A DNA stretch of 43,564 bases, taken from the NCBI GenBank assembly GCA_049999805.1, contig JBNGIO010005849.1, positions 1 to 43,564 on the forward strand. The letters are read 5' to 3'. Below, piece by piece: positions 42,826 through 43,564 of this stretch; positions within the stretch are counted from its first letter, which is position 1; the number at the start of each line of letters is the position of its first letter. A model generated the notes under the pieces. That model was not told where the DNA came from. It ran no database searches and was given only the letters and a program-made list of their open reading frames with translations. The position numbers and the translations under genes were made by a program. The DNA comes from Folioceros fuciformis. Taxonomy: Eukaryota; Anthocerotophyta; Anthocerotopsida; Anthocerotales.

Positions 42826-43564
42826 AACATAGACTCTCACCTGGTCTGCAGGTATGCGTCTGGCTTGTACATACCATGCAACAGAGATATCATCAGCATT
42901 CACAGAGCCAACAGCACCCTTTTGGAATGCTACGCCTGCCATTACTGGCCGGTCGTGTGTCTCTCGCCCCGAGGCGTTTTGAGTACAACAAGATAGGCGG
43001 ACAAGACTCTCAGCTGCCTCAGACTAACGGCCTGCAATGGAGATCGGGGCAGGACGTAGCATCGCTCCCTCGAGCCGAGGAGGAGTACGATAACACAGAT
43101 GTGGAGCCGCCGCACGCGACCTGGAGAGCTGGGGCGGGAGGCGAACAGCGTCGGCAACGCGTCGGGCAGTCTTCCCACGTGTAGAGGAAAACGCCATGGT
43201 CCACGCTGTCGGCAATCTGGTCCCGTCATGATGCCCAATTCAATCCCGCATACACCACCGAAGCGCAGAGTCTGCGGTTCGCGGGCATTCAGTGCGCATC
43301 CACTGTGAATACTACTGGCCAGATGGATGACGCTGCGGCCTGCGCCTGTGCCTGTCCATGTGCGCGTGCTTGGACCCAATCAAAGCCAGCCCTTGTGCGC
43401 TCCGCAATGTACCTGTTACTTATATAGTGGCAGCAGCAGCAGCAGCAGCAGTTGCGCAAATCGCAGCACTTCTTTCATCCCGCGTGGAGGCTGCAAGAAG
43501 CGGGGTTCCGCATTGCAAGAAAGGGAGGGAGGAGGGAGGTGAGCTGGGACGAGTTGGGTTGGGT
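42826..43564 (+). other. 3' region of the DUF639 gene with a CAG microsatellite
   Basis: No further gene is supported; GC-rich open frames on both strands lack domains. A (CAG)n run of about seven units lies at 43431-43451. The far end (43515-43564) is a GGGA/GGTTG-rich purine stretch. Confidence 0.5.

Overview
This window comes from the nuclear genome of a land plant. The host genes have spliceosomal introns, plant-type families (an ORP1-type oxysterol-binding protein, a DUF639 protein, a cyclin T, an ABCB transporter, a possible plant-specific complex I subunit) and a large load of degenerate LTR retrotransposons. Most introns in the oxysterol-binding-protein gene are only about 90-150 bp. 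The ABCB gene is very GC-rich and has no visible intron, and minisatellite blocks lie between genes. I lean towards a non-seed plant (bryophyte or lycophyte), but nothing in the sequence settles this. Three runs of N (100, 10 and 400 bases) mark it as a scaffolded draft.

Layout: 1-4829 holds the 3' part of a Ty1/copia element. Its gag-pol lies in one frame with no frameshift but four in-frame TAG stops, and is followed by a polypurine tract and a 327-bp 3' LTR. 4830-10960 is repeat-derived: GC-rich minisatellites, a decayed Ty3/gypsy chromovirus pol end (about 6420-7210) and a long GC/pyrimidine-rich block without a convincing gene. 11153-11425 is a small gene resembling the plant complex I subunit P1. 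12640-13425 is a broken gene of unknown family. 15162-19087 is an intronless full-length ABCB transporter interrupted by a 100-N gap. 19900-21480 is a series of tandem repeats. 21983-23998 (minus strand) is a five-exon cyclin T gene.

25742-33250 is a composite mobile-element region. Two 135-bp direct repeats bracket a fragment of a non-LTR retrotransposon with a restriction-like endonuclease domain, an unidentified ORF, a second decayed copia gag-pol (itself interrupted by a 283-bp insertion that carries tRNA-Met primer-binding-site sequences), and a two-exon gene on the opposite strand wedged between the end of pol and the polypurine tract. That antisense, apparently spliced gene of unknown family is the most unusual object here.

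34828-38470 is a ten-exon ORP1-type gene (PH domain, FFAT-like motif, oxysterol-binding domain). 39151-42825 is a DUF639 gene with about ten exons, one intron of which uses a GC-AG boundary. These two genes lie head to tail and look intact. The host genes serve unrelated housekeeping roles (membrane transport, transcription elongation, lipid exchange at membrane contacts, respiration); there is no sign of a biosynthetic cluster.
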